This document shows positions 44,646-52,576 of a stretch of 64,000 nucleotides of DNA, piece by piece (the stretch's first letter is position 1; each line of letters begins with the position of its first letter). The notes under the pieces are model-generated. The model saw nothing but the letters and a program-made list of their open reading frames with translations, was not told the origin of the DNA and searched no databases. The position numbers and the translations under genes are program-made. The DNA is from CAZCZU01 sp964503475 (GTDB taxonomy: Bacteria; Pseudomonadota; Zetaproteobacteria; Mariprofundales; Mariprofundaceae). The stretch spans positions 33,120 through 97,119 of the forward strand of contig CAZCZU010000003.1 in the NCBI GenBank assembly GCA_964503475.1, written 5' to 3'.

Positions 44646-45779
44646 ATGACACATCGCTATTTGCAGTCGGATAACTGGTTGGATGCGGCGCGCAGTGCGC
44701 TCAAGCCCGGCCTGCTGGTGACCATGGTGCTGGCCATTCTCGGTGCTGTCGTGATTTATGGCCTGTTCAGCATGGGGGGCGGCGGCTTCGGCGCCATCCT
44801 GTTTCGTTTCGTCGGCGGCGTTGGTGCGCTGCTGTGGCTGTTGCTCGGGTTGACGGCGCTGGCCCACCAGTTGCATGCGCAGGTGCAGGGCGAGCCGGTG
44901 GCCAACAGTGTCGAAGCCTTTCGCTTTGCCTGGGGGCGCGGCCGTTCGCTGGTTACCATTCCGGCCTGGGGAGCCGGTGTGCTGCTGGCTCTGCTGCTGG
45001 CCGAGATGCTGCTGCTGGCCCTGGCCAATATTCCGGCCCTGGGACTGATCTGGCTGGCTCTGATCGGTGTGCCGCTGCTGCTGTTCAATACCGTGGTGGC
45101 GGTAGCCCTGATCCTGGCGATTTTCAATATCGCGGCCCGTGTGGCGATTGCCGATGCCGATGTCGAGGGGCTGAAAGACGCCCTGTGGAACATGCTGCGT
45201 CGCAAGCTGCCGGAGCTGCTGATCTACAACCTCGGCGGTGTGCTGGCCACGGCTGTGGCGGCCGTTATCGTTCTTTCACCGCTCTGGCTGGGGGCTGAGG
45301 TGACCTTCGGCATCATTGATTATGCGGCCCATGACGCGATGACGCGTACCATCGATGCGACCGGATTCTGGGGCGGTATCGCCCATCTGATCGGGCTGGT
45401 GATGCTGGGTCTGCTGCTGGCCGCCGTGATCAGTGTGCCGGGCGTGGTGATTACCTACATGACACTGCTGGTGCACATGGAGCTGCAGGACGAGGAGCGC
45501 CAGGCTGCTGAAGCTGCGGCGACAGCCGATGCGGAACATGCAACGGCGGAGGAAGCTGGCGAAGAGGTTACCGAAGCCGAAGTGGTGACGGGCGACGATA
45601 CGGAGGCGCAAGCGGAAAAAGGGGCGCCTGACGAGAGTGCCACGGCCGAGGATGCGGCCGCGAAGAAGCCTGCGGCGCCACGAAAGCGTACGACGGCACG
45701 TCGTCGTACGGCCTCTGCCACAGCGAAAAAGAGTCCCTCGCCTGAAAGCAAGGATGCCGGCGACAACGACAAGGCTTGA
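44646..45779 (+). CDS. Six-TM membrane protein with acidic then basic cytosolic tail
   Basis: A 377-residue protein I cannot place in a family. About six hydrophobic segments lie between residues 22 and 275. The remaining ~100 residues are low complexity: first acidic (TAEEAGEEVTEAEVVTGDD), then Lys/Arg/Ala/Pro-rich like a histone H1 tail (KKPAAPRKRTTARRRTASAT). The tail could bind nucleic acid or an acidic partner; this is inference. A GGAGG-type site precedes the ATG. No neighbouring gene explains it; the M23 peptidase follows after 98 bases. Confidence 0.7.
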   Translation: MTHRYLQSDNWLDAARSALKPGLLVTMVLAILGAVVIYGLFSMGGGGFGAILFRFVGGVGALLWLLLGLTALAHQLHAQVQGEPVANSVEAFRFAWGRGRSLVTIPAWGAGVLLALLLAEMLLLALANIPALGLIWLALIGVPLLLFNTVVAVALILAIFNIAARVAIADADVEGLKDALWNMLRRKLPELLIYNLGGVLATAVAAVIVLSPLWLGAEVTFGIIDYAAHDAMTRTIDATGFWGGIAHLIGLVMLGLLLAAVISVPGVVITYMTLLVHMELQDEERQAAEAAATADAEHATAEEAGEEVTEAEVVTGDDTEAQAEKGAPDESATAEDAAAKKPAAPRKRTTARRRTASATAKKSPSPESKDAGDNDKA

Positions 45780-45877
45780 TCGGCCTCTCCCGCGGTTGCT
45801 TTGACAACCCGGGCCGGAAGCGGAGCATGCCAGCCGTGAACAAGCAGGTTCGGCACCATGATTTTCAGGAGTAGCGA

Positions 45878-47209
45878 TTGCCGCACGATTATGCCAGCCG
45901 GGTAGCACAGCCTGCCCAAAGCGAGTCGACCATCCGCCGGATGGCGAAGATCGGCCGTCGCACCTCGCGTGCTACGGCCCTGCTGGCGGTTGCAGCCGGT
46001 GGTGTGGGACTGCTGGCCATGTTGCTGGGTGGTCCGGCGGTGGATGCCCGTGTGTCACCGGTTGTGCATGAGGAGTGGCTCGATGCCGAGGCACTGGCCC
46101 GGCCGGAGAATCACGCCATGCGCAAGGTGGTGCTGAAAGAGGGCGATGCGGTGGTGACGGCACTCTCCGAGCTCGGCTTCCCTTATGCCGAGATTCTGAA
46201 TATCAGCCGAGCGGCCGAGCAGGTCTATTCACTGAAGCGGGTCTACGCAGGGCATGCCTTCTATCGCAAGGACGGGGCGGATACGATCGATGTCTATTAC
46301 GACGTCGACCATGGCCAGCAGCTGCACCTTTCCAGTCGTGCCGATCATGAAGGATGGCAGGCTGAAATGGTCGAGAGGCCGGTCAGCAGCCGGCAGGTGC
46401 AGGCATCGGGTGTGATTGACGACAGCCTGTTCGCGGCCGCAGCTGCAGCCGGCATGGACGAGCGCACGACGATGAATCTGGTCGATATCTTTGCCTGGGA
46501 TATCGATTTCGCCCGCGATTTGCGTCGTGGCGACCGGTTTACGGTCCTCTACGAGGAGCGCTACAACGAAAAGGGGCAGGTGGTCGGCAGCGATATCCTG
46601 GCCGCCGAGTTCATCAATCAGGGCGAACGCTACAGCGCGATCCGCTATACGCTGGCCAACGGAAAAACGGATTACTTTTCACTGGATGGCAAGAGCGTAC
46701 GCAAAACCTACCTGAAATCGCCGGTGAAATTCTCGCGCATCTCGTCGCGCTTCACATTGCACCGCAAGCATCCGGTGCTCGGATATACGCGCGCCCATCG
46801 CGGCGTCGATTATGCCGCCGTTTCCGGCACGCCGATCCATGCCATTGGCGACGGCACGGTGATTTTTGCCGGCTGGAAGGGCGGTTACGGTCGTGTGGTG
46901 CAGATTCGCCATACCAACGGTAACCATGTCACCGTCTATGCGCATATGCGCGGCTTTGGCCGTGGCATCAAGCGCGGCGTGCATGTGCGCCAGGGACAGA
47001 CGATCGGCTATGTCGGCATGACCGGCCTGGCGACCGGCCCGCATCTGCATTTCGAGTTTCGTATCCGTGGCCGGGCGGTCAATCCGCTGACCGTCAAGCA
47101 TGTGGCGGCCAAGCCGGTGCCGGCGACAGAGATGACGGCATTCCATCACTTTGCCAATAACCTGGCCGACCAGCTTGAGCAGGTCCGGCCACCCGCTTCC
47201 TGGGGGTAA
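45878..47209 (+). CDS. M23 family metallopeptidase (murein hydrolase or activator)
   Basis: A 443-residue protein with an N-terminal membrane anchor or signal (ALLAVAAGGVGLLAMLLGG at ~35-53), an OapA/SPOR-like middle region and a C-terminal LytM domain. The zinc ligands lie in HRGVDYAAVSGTPI and TGPHLHFEFRIRG (HxH). The TTG start at 45878 is supported by an AGGAG site six bases upstream. It is followed one base later by kdsD. All zinc ligands appear present, so it is probably an active endopeptidase. Confidence 0.9.
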   Translation: MPHDYASRVAQPAQSESTIRRMAKIGRRTSRATALLAVAAGGVGLLAMLLGGPAVDARVSPVVHEEWLDAEALARPENHAMRKVVLKEGDAVVTALSELGFPYAEILNISRAAEQVYSLKRVYAGHAFYRKDGADTIDVYYDVDHGQQLHLSSRADHEGWQAEMVERPVSSRQVQASGVIDDSLFAAAAAAGMDERTTMNLVDIFAWDIDFARDLRRGDRFTVLYEERYNEKGQVVGSDILAAEFINQGERYSAIRYTLANGKTDYFSLDGKSVRKTYLKSPVKFSRISSRFTLHRKHPVLGYTRAHRGVDYAAVSGTPIHAIGDGTVIFAGWKGGYGRVVQIRHTNGNHVTVYAHMRGFGRGIKRGVHVRQGQTIGYVGMTGLATGPHLHFEFRIRGRAVNPLTVKHVAAKPVPATEMTAFHHFANNLADQLEQVRPPASWG

Positions 47210-47210
47210 C

Positions 47211-48185
47211 ATGACAGAATCAGCGAAAGCTGCATGGCTTGCCAAGGCACGCCGTGTTTTCGATATCGAGATCGAAGCGCTGCAGCAGCAGCGCGAGGCG
47301 CTCGGCGAGGAGTTTGTGCGCGCGGTCGAGACGATCCTGCAGCTTGAAGGGCGGCTGGTCGTCGTCGGTATGGGCAAGTCCGGCATTATCGCCCGCAAGA
47401 TGGCGGCAACCTTTGCCTCTACCGGTACGCCGGCCTTTTTCGTGCATGCGGCCGAAGCCCAGCATGGCGACCTGGGCATGATTACCAGAGCGGATGCGGT
47501 GCTGGCCCTGTCGCACAGCGGCGAGACCGATGAGGTATGCGGCCTGCTACCGACCATCAAGCGCCTGGGTGCGACGGTGATTGCCGTGACCGGTTCGACG
47601 ACATCGACCCTGGCCCGCTATGCCGACATCGTGCTGCACGTGCCGGTGACGAAAGAGGCGTGCCCGATGAACCTCGCGCCGACCGCATCGACAACGGCGG
47701 CCCTGGCCCTGGGCGATGCCCTGGCCGTGGTGGCCCTGAAGCAGCGCGGTTTCCGCGAGGAGGATTTTGCCCGCGTGCATCCGGCCGGCAGCCTGGGACG
47801 CAAGCTGATGCGTGTTGCCGATGTGATGCACGCCGGCAGTGAATTGCCGATGGTGGCCATGGATGCGCGCCTGCGCGAGGCGATTGTGACCATGAGTACG
47901 CATCGTTTCGGCATCGCCGGCATCATGCAGGATGACAATCTGGCCGGCTGTATTACCGATGGCGACCTGCGTCGGATCATGGAGTCGGGCGAAGTCGATC
48001 TCGATGTGCCGGTGCGCGAGGTGATGCACGCGAGTCCGAAAGTGATCGAGGCGGATCACCTGGCCAGTGAGGCGGTGCGCTTCATGGAGGAGTTCAAGGT
48101 GACGGTGCTGTTTGTTGTCGATGAAGCGAAGCGCCCCGTCGGGATTATCCACATGCATGATCTGCTCAAGGCGGGGGTGGCGTAA
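47211..48185 (+). CDS. kdsD: Arabinose-5-phosphate isomerase KdsD
   Basis: A 324-residue enzyme that converts ribulose-5-phosphate to arabinose-5-phosphate, the first step to Kdo of LPS. The SIS domain has VVVGMGKSGIIARKMAATFAS and VLALSHSGETDEV, with KEACPMNLAPTASTTAALAL. Two CBS domains follow (VADVMHAGSELPMV; VREVMHASPKVIE). The ATG at 47211 has a GGGGG site upstream. It starts the kdsD-kdsC-lptC-lptA-lptB run. Confidence 0.95.
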   Translation: MTESAKAAWLAKARRVFDIEIEALQQQREALGEEFVRAVETILQLEGRLVVVGMGKSGIIARKMAATFASTGTPAFFVHAAEAQHGDLGMITRADAVLALSHSGETDEVCGLLPTIKRLGATVIAVTGSTTSTLARYADIVLHVPVTKEACPMNLAPTASTTAALALGDALAVVALKQRGFREEDFARVHPAGSLGRKLMRVADVMHAGSELPMVAMDARLREAIVTMSTHRFGIAGIMQDDNLAGCITDGDLRRIMESGEVDLDVPVREVMHASPKVIEADHLASEAVRFMEEFKVTVLFVVDEAKRPVGIIHMHDLLKAGVA

Positions 48186-48757
48186 TGGGAAGCTATGCCG
48201 CGTTTCCGTTTGAACTGGCCAGGGGCATCCGCATGCTGGTGCTCGATGTCGACGGGGTGCTGACCGATGGTCGCGTCATCATGACCGATCACGGCGAAGA
48301 GGTGAAAGGTTTCAATGTGCGTGACGGGCACGGCATCAAGATGCTGCAGCGCTCCGGTATCACGGTGGCAATCCTGACCGGGCGCAGTTCGAAGGTGGTG
48401 GCTCACCGGGCCCGCGATCTGGGTATCGAGCATGTGATCCAGGGCAGCCTGCGCAAGGCCGAAGGGCTGCGCGAACTTTGTTCGGCCGCAGGGGTTGAAC
48501 CCGATGCCTGCGCCTATATGGGTGACGATGTCGTCGATCTGCCCGCCATGCGTCAGTGTCGCCTGGTGATGGCGCCGGCCGATGCCCATCCGGCCATTCA
48601 TGGCGCGGCCCACTGGAGCTCGGGCTTCGATGGCGGGCGGGGTGCCGTGCGTCAGGCAGCCGAGGGACTATTACTGGCAACGGGGGCCTGGCAGGCGGTG
48701 GTGGCCGAGGCCTATGGCCTGAATCCCGACGATTGCGGCTGGCCGACAACGGAGTGA
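48185..48757 (+). CDS. kdsC: 3-deoxy-D-manno-octulosonate 8-phosphate phosphatase KdsC
   Basis: A 190-residue HAD phosphatase releasing Kdo from Kdo-8-phosphate. Motif I is MLVLDVDGVLTDGRV, motif II region VAILTGRSSKVV and motif IV region YMGDDVVDLPAM. The N-terminus and size fit KdsC. It overlaps the kdsD stop and is in turn overlapped by lptC. Confidence 0.94.
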   Translation: MGSYAAFPFELARGIRMLVLDVDGVLTDGRVIMTDHGEEVKGFNVRDGHGIKMLQRSGITVAILTGRSSKVVAHRARDLGIEHVIQGSLRKAEGLRELCSAAGVEPDACAYMGDDVVDLPAMRQCRLVMAPADAHPAIHGAAHWSSGFDGGRGAVRQAAEGLLLATGAWQAVVAEAYGLNPDDCGWPTTE

Positions 48758-49332
48758 TGTCGCAGTTGCACTGGAGCATGCTGAAGTGGGGCTCACTGGC
48801 CCTCTCCATCGGCAGTGTGGTCGTGGCGGCACTCTTGATGTGGCTGCATGGCGGCGCCGAGATCGCCGAGCAGCAGCCGGTTAACGGAAAGCAGGAGAAG
48901 GCGACCACGCAGGTGGACCGACCGTTAATCGTCGAGCGCAGGGGCGAGCGGCTGATATGGCGTCTGCAGGCGGATGCAGCCAAGCAGCAGCAGGAGATGA
49001 TGCTGCTGACCAAGCCGACACTTGAGTTATTCACCGAAAGCGGCGAAGTTATTCCCATCCGAGGCAGCAAGGCGTGGTTCGAGCCACTCAAACGCAACAT
49101 CCATTTCAAGGGTGAGGTGGTGGCGCAATACCGGCAATGGATATTGAGCTGTGATGAGCTGCGCTACGATAGCGGAACGGATGAGGTCGTTGTCCCCGGC
49201 GCCTTTCAGGTCAAGGGGCCGGATGTCGACATGAAGGGGCGGAAATTGATGGCAGATCGCGAGACACAGCAGATCAGGGTGGCCCATGATGTATGGGTAC
49301 GCGATAGCCGTGGTGAAGGATTGCTGAAGTGA
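48757..49332 (+). CDS. lptC: LPS export protein LptC
   Basis: A 191-residue bitopic protein with one N-terminal membrane helix (SLALSIGSVVVAALLMWL) and a periplasmic beta-jellyroll that passes LPS from LptBFG to LptA. Strand-rich segments such as GEVIPIRGSKAWFEPLKRNI and ILSCDELRYDSGTDEVVVPG are typical. The ATG at 48757 overlaps the kdsC stop; longer upstream readings lie inside kdsC. Confidence 0.9.
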   Translation: MSQLHWSMLKWGSLALSIGSVVVAALLMWLHGGAEIAEQQPVNGKQEKATTQVDRPLIVERRGERLIWRLQADAAKQQQEMMLLTKPTLELFTESGEVIPIRGSKAWFEPLKRNIHFKGEVVAQYRQWILSCDELRYDSGTDEVVVPGAFQVKGPDVDMKGRKLMADRETQQIRVAHDVWVRDSRGEGLLK

Positions 49333-49781
49333 GGTGGCTGCTTCCTTTGGTCCTGTTGCTGGCAACCGTGGCGCATGCGGAGCCGGTTGAGATTACCTCA
49401 CAATCGCTGGCGGTAAACCACGCCCGCAACCAGGCTGAATTCAAGGGGGGGGTGCACCTGATCCGCGATGATTTCGACCTGCGCTGCGACCGGCTGGTCG
49501 CCTACTACAACCCGGGTGGCAAGGGCGAGCTGGAGCGTGCCGAGGCCTTCGGACGAGTGCGTATGCAGCAGGGCGGTAAGCGCGGGGCTTCCGACAAGGC
49601 GACCTACAATCAGGCCAAGAGCACCCTGATCCTGATCGGCAATGCCAGCGTCGAGGATAAGGATGGCGTGATTCGTGGCGAAAAGATCATTCATAATCTG
49701 CAAACCAGGGAGACCCGCGTTCTGCAGGGTTCGGCTGGGGGACGGGTGCGGATGACACTCGAGTCGGAGGATGCGAAGTAA
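49329..49781 (+). CDS. lptA: LPS transport periplasmic protein LptA
   Basis: A 150-residue periplasmic bridge protein with signal peptide (WLLPLVLLLATVAHAEP) and the OstA-like fold: ITSQSLAVNHARNQAEFKGG, VHLIRDDFDLRCDRLVAYY and LIGNASVEDKDGVIRGEKI. It starts with a GTG at 49329 overlapping the lptC stop (GTGA) and ends on the lptB start. Confidence 0.92.
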   Translation: MRWLLPLVLLLATVAHAEPVEITSQSLAVNHARNQAEFKGGVHLIRDDFDLRCDRLVAYYNPGGKGELERAEAFGRVRMQQGGKRGASDKATYNQAKSTLILIGNASVEDKDGVIRGEKIIHNLQTRETRVLQGSAGGRVRMTLESEDAK

Positions 49782-50512
49782 TGGCGACCACGCATCACCT
49801 TTCCGTGCGCGAGTTGCAGAAGCGCTACCGCAACAAGACGGTGGTGCATTCGGTCAGTATGGATGTCTATTCCGGCGAGTGTGTCGGCCTGCTCGGAGCC
49901 AATGGTGCGGGCAAGACGACCAGCTTCTACATGGTCTGCGGTCTGGTGCCGGCCGATCAGGGCGAGGTGGTTGTGGATGGCGAGTCGCTGACCCATTTCC
50001 CGATGCATGTGCGGGCCCGTCGCGGTATCGGTTATCTGCCGCAGGAGGCGAGCATTTTTCGCAAGCTGACCGTGCGCGAAAATCTGCTGGCCATCTTCGA
50101 GACGCTCGGCTTGCCCGAAGCACAGGTCGAGGAGGAGCTGGAGGAGCTGCTGGTGGAGCTGGGCATCGAAGGTGTGCAGCATCAGAAGGCCTACACCCTT
50201 TCCGGCGGTCAGCGACGCCGTACCGAGATAGCACGTGCACTGGTCACCAAGCCGCGTTTTCTGCTGCTTGATGAGCCGTTTGCCGGCGTCGACCCGATTG
50301 CGGTCGAGGATATTCAGGCGATTATTGCTGATCTGCGCAGCAAGGGGATCGGTATCCTGATCACCGATCACAATGTGCGCGACACGCTATCGATCTGCGA
50401 TCGTGCCTACCTGATGAGCGCCGGAGAGATTCTGGTCCAGGGCACACCGGACGAGATCGTCAATCATCCCGATGCGCGCCGTCTCTATCTGGGCGAGCGC
50501 TTCACCATGTAG
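49781..50512 (+). CDS. lptB: LPS export ABC transporter ATPase LptB
   Basis: A 243-residue ABC ATPase powering LPS extraction with LptF/LptG. Walker A is GLLGANGAGKTTSFYM, the Q-loop is IGYLPQEASIFRKLTVRENL, the signature is YTLSGGQRRRTEIARAL and Walker B is FLLLDEPFAGVDPIAVED. The final DARRLYLGERF is characteristic of LptB. Downstream there is ubiX rather than the rpoN found in many proteobacteria. Confidence 0.95.
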   Translation: MATTHHLSVRELQKRYRNKTVVHSVSMDVYSGECVGLLGANGAGKTTSFYMVCGLVPADQGEVVVDGESLTHFPMHVRARRGIGYLPQEASIFRKLTVRENLLAIFETLGLPEAQVEEELEELLVELGIEGVQHQKAYTLSGGQRRRTEIARALVTKPRFLLLDEPFAGVDPIAVEDIQAIIADLRSKGIGILITDHNVRDTLSICDRAYLMSAGEILVQGTPDEIVNHPDARRLYLGERFTM

Positions 50513-50518
50513 GGAGGC

Positions 50519-51127
50519 ATGATGTCGAAACAGCAGTTAATCATTGCCATTACCGGCGCCTCCGGTGCCCGCTATGCCCTGCGCCTGATCGAGAGGCTGC
50601 TTGCCCGCGACTGCGTCCTGCACGTACTTGTTTCCGATGCTGCGTGCGTTGTGCTGAAGCAGGAGTGCGATGTGAAGTTGCCGGCTGACCCGGCGGCCAT
50701 GGCGTCGATCCTGAAATCGGCGGCAGCCGGGACGGGGGGGGAGCTCTATTGCTATGGCAAGGATGACTGGTTTTCCCCAGTGGCATCGGGATCGGCCGGT
50801 ATCCGCAGGATGGTGGTTCTGCCCTGTTCGATGGGGACACTGGCCCGCATCGCCAACGGCATCTCCGAAAGCCTGCTTGAGCGGGCTGCCGATGTGATGC
50901 TCAAGGAGCGGGGGCAGCTGATCCTGGTGCCGCGCGAGACACCGTTGTCGGCCATCCATCTTGAACATATGCTGAAGCTATCGCGCCTGGGAGTGGAGAT
51001 GATTCCGGCCATGCCCGGCTTTTATCACCGTCCGCAGCAGATTGATGAACTGATCGACTTTGTCGTGGATCGGGTGCTGGATCATCTGGGTGTATCGAAT
51101 GAGGAGGCGAAACGTTGGGGCGTTTGA
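50519..51127 (+). CDS. ubiX: Flavin prenyltransferase UbiX
   Basis: A 202-residue enzyme that makes prenylated FMN, the cofactor of the UbiD decarboxylase in ubiquinone synthesis. It has IIAITGASGARYALRLIERL, FSPVASGSAGIRRMVVLPCSMGTLARIANGIS and LILVPRETPLSAIHLEHMLKLSR. ATGs at 50519 and 50522 are both possible after GGAGG. It overlaps the next gene's start by 13 bases. Confidence 0.94.
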   Translation: MMSKQQLIIAITGASGARYALRLIERLLARDCVLHVLVSDAACVVLKQECDVKLPADPAAMASILKSAAAGTGGELYCYGKDDWFSPVASGSAGIRRMVVLPCSMGTLARIANGISESLLERAADVMLKERGQLILVPRETPLSAIHLEHMLKLSRLGVEMIPAMPGFYHRPQQIDELIDFVVDRVLDHLGVSNEEAKRWGV

Positions 51128-51717
51128 TTCTGTTGTTGCTGATGCTGTCGACCCTCCCGTCCTGTGTGGTCATGACGACCGTGGCCGGTGCCGTCGGTAC
51201 CGCAGCCGAGGGCGTGGCCTACCTGTTCAAGGATGAGAAAAAGAGCATGCCGGTCGGTATGCGTGAGGCGCTGGTGGCGATGCAACGCAGCCTGAAGAAA
51301 ATGGAGCTGCCAGCCACGCTCGTCGAACCGGTGCCGGATGGCTATATGCTCTCCTTTGGCAATGGCAAGCTGGATGGACGCGCTCATCTGATTCGTCAGA
51401 CCCGTCGACTGACCACGATCGGAGTAACGATACGTGATGGCAGTGTCGGACGTGCCTCCTCGGTCGAGGCGGCCCTGTTTGAAACCGTGCGCGAACAGGT
51501 CAAACATGTCCATTCCCGCGACCGCTTCAATTTCTCCGGCTACAATAATGTGCGTCAGCGCCCGACGATTCAGTCGGACCGGGTGGGCTGGTATCTGCCC
51601 GGGGCCCGGCTGGAGGTGAAGAAATCACGCGTCGAAGGCTGGCTCAGTATCAAGATGCCCTCCGGCAAGCGGGCCTTTCTGAAGGGTGAGATTGGAAAAG
51701 ATGGAGGCGTTGGATGA
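51115..51717 (+). CDS. Lipoprotein with DUF3568-like and SH3-like regions
   Basis: A 200-residue putative lipoprotein. The signal peptide (LILLLLMLSTLPSC) ends in a lipobox-like LPSC. A glycine/alanine-rich segment and a domain with repeated strands follow. The last ~60 residues (NVRQRPTIQSDRVGWYLPG, WLSIKMPSGKRAFLKGEI) look like a bacterial SH3 domain. The TTG start at 51115 has a GAGGAGG site seven bases upstream and lies inside the ubiX end. The function is unknown; it is probably attached to the cell envelope and to cell-wall material. Confidence 0.72.
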   Translation: MGRLILLLLMLSTLPSCVVMTTVAGAVGTAAEGVAYLFKDEKKSMPVGMREALVAMQRSLKKMELPATLVEPVPDGYMLSFGNGKLDGRAHLIRQTRRLTTIGVTIRDGSVGRASSVEAALFETVREQVKHVHSRDRFNFSGYNNVRQRPTIQSDRVGWYLPGARLEVKKSRVEGWLSIKMPSGKRAFLKGEIGKDGGVG

Positions 51718-51977
51718 GCGCAAATAATGCAACACTGGATGATATCGCTGACAAGATAGCCGGCGGCTTGCGTATGCTGGGCGGCATCCGCACGGAAGCC
51801 GAATCACAGGTGCGTAGTGTCGTTGAGAATGCACTGCAGCAGTTCGACGTGGTAACCCACGAACGCATGCAGGTGCAGGAGGCGATGCTGGCCAAGGCAC
51901 GCGAGGAGATGCAGGAGCTGGAAGCACGCATCAAGGTTCTGGAAGAGCAGCTCAAGGATCTCGAAAAGAAGGGCTGA
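51714..51977 (+). CDS. ubiK: Ubiquinone biosynthesis accessory factor UbiK
   Basis: An 87-residue helical protein: a BMFP-type N-terminus (IADKIAGGLRMLGGIRTEAESQ), the diagnostic FDVVTHERMQVQEAMLAKARE and a coiled-coil C-terminus (ELEARIKVLEEQLKDLEK). UbiK helps the Ubi complex handle ubiquinone intermediates under oxygen. The position near ubiX fits. It overlaps the preceding gene by four bases. Confidence 0.85.
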   Translation: MSANNATLDDIADKIAGGLRMLGGIRTEAESQVRSVVENALQQFDVVTHERMQVQEAMLAKAREEMQELEARIKVLEEQLKDLEKKG

Positions 51978-51978
51978 T

Positions 51979-52485
51979 ATGCTTGCCCGGCTGACCTGTG
52001 CCGCTCTGCGCGGGCTGGATGCCGAGCCCGTCGATGTCGAGGTGGACCTCTCCCGGGGCCTGCCCGGGTGGAGTATGGTGGGCCTGCCGGAAGCGGCTGT
52101 GCGCGAGGCGCGTGACCGGGTGCGCGCTGCACTGCTGAACTCCGGCTTCGAATTTCCCCTGAAACATATTACCGTCAATCTTGCGCCGGCCGACCGGCGC
52201 AAGGATGGCGCCTATTTCGATCTGCCGGTGGCCATCGGTCTGTTGATTGCCTCCGGACAGCTGCAGCAGCCTGGGGCAATGCCGTTCCTGATCGGTGAAC
52301 TGGCTCTGGACGGGCGCCTTAACAGCGTGGCTGGCGTGCTGCCGTTGACCCTGTTTGCGCGTGCTAAGGGCTATCAGGCGATCATTGTGCCGGCCGACAA
52401 TGCCGCCGAGGCCGCCAGTGTCGATGGTATCCAGGTACTGCCGGCCCGATCGCTGCTTGATGTGGCTGTCATTTTCAGAATTTGA
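51979..52485 (+). pseudogene. comM: comM (YifB) truncated by an inserted element
   Basis: The product is a 168-residue fragment of ComM, the hexameric branch-migration helicase of natural transformation (normally about 500 aa). The N-terminal Lon-protease-like/ChlI domain is intact: VDVEVDLSRGLPGWSMVGLP, FPLKHITVNLAPADRRKDGA, FLIGELALDGRLNSVAGVLP and VLPARSLLDV. After residue 162 the reading enters foreign sequence and stops after VIFRI. The ATPase domain is missing from the window, so the gene is surely non-functional. The break coincides exactly with the element end at 52467. Confidence 0.9.
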
Positions 52486-52499
52486 TGCGACGTTGTACC
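52467..52499. repeat. Left terminal inverted repeat of a Tn402/Tn7-like element
   Basis: The first bases after comM, TGTCATTTTCAGAA, equal the outer bases of the Tn402/Tn5053-family terminal repeat as I recall it, and begin TGT like Tn7-family ends. Base composition drops to AT-rich immediately inside. The 5-bp sequence before it (GTGGC, 52462-52466) would be the target duplication. The partner end is beyond the window. Confidence 0.7.
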
Positions 52500-52576
52500 A
52501 ATAGGCGCGACAGTAGAAAGAAATTACGTCTCAATAAAATTGATCGATACCGGTATTACTGCTTAGATCAGTTTTC

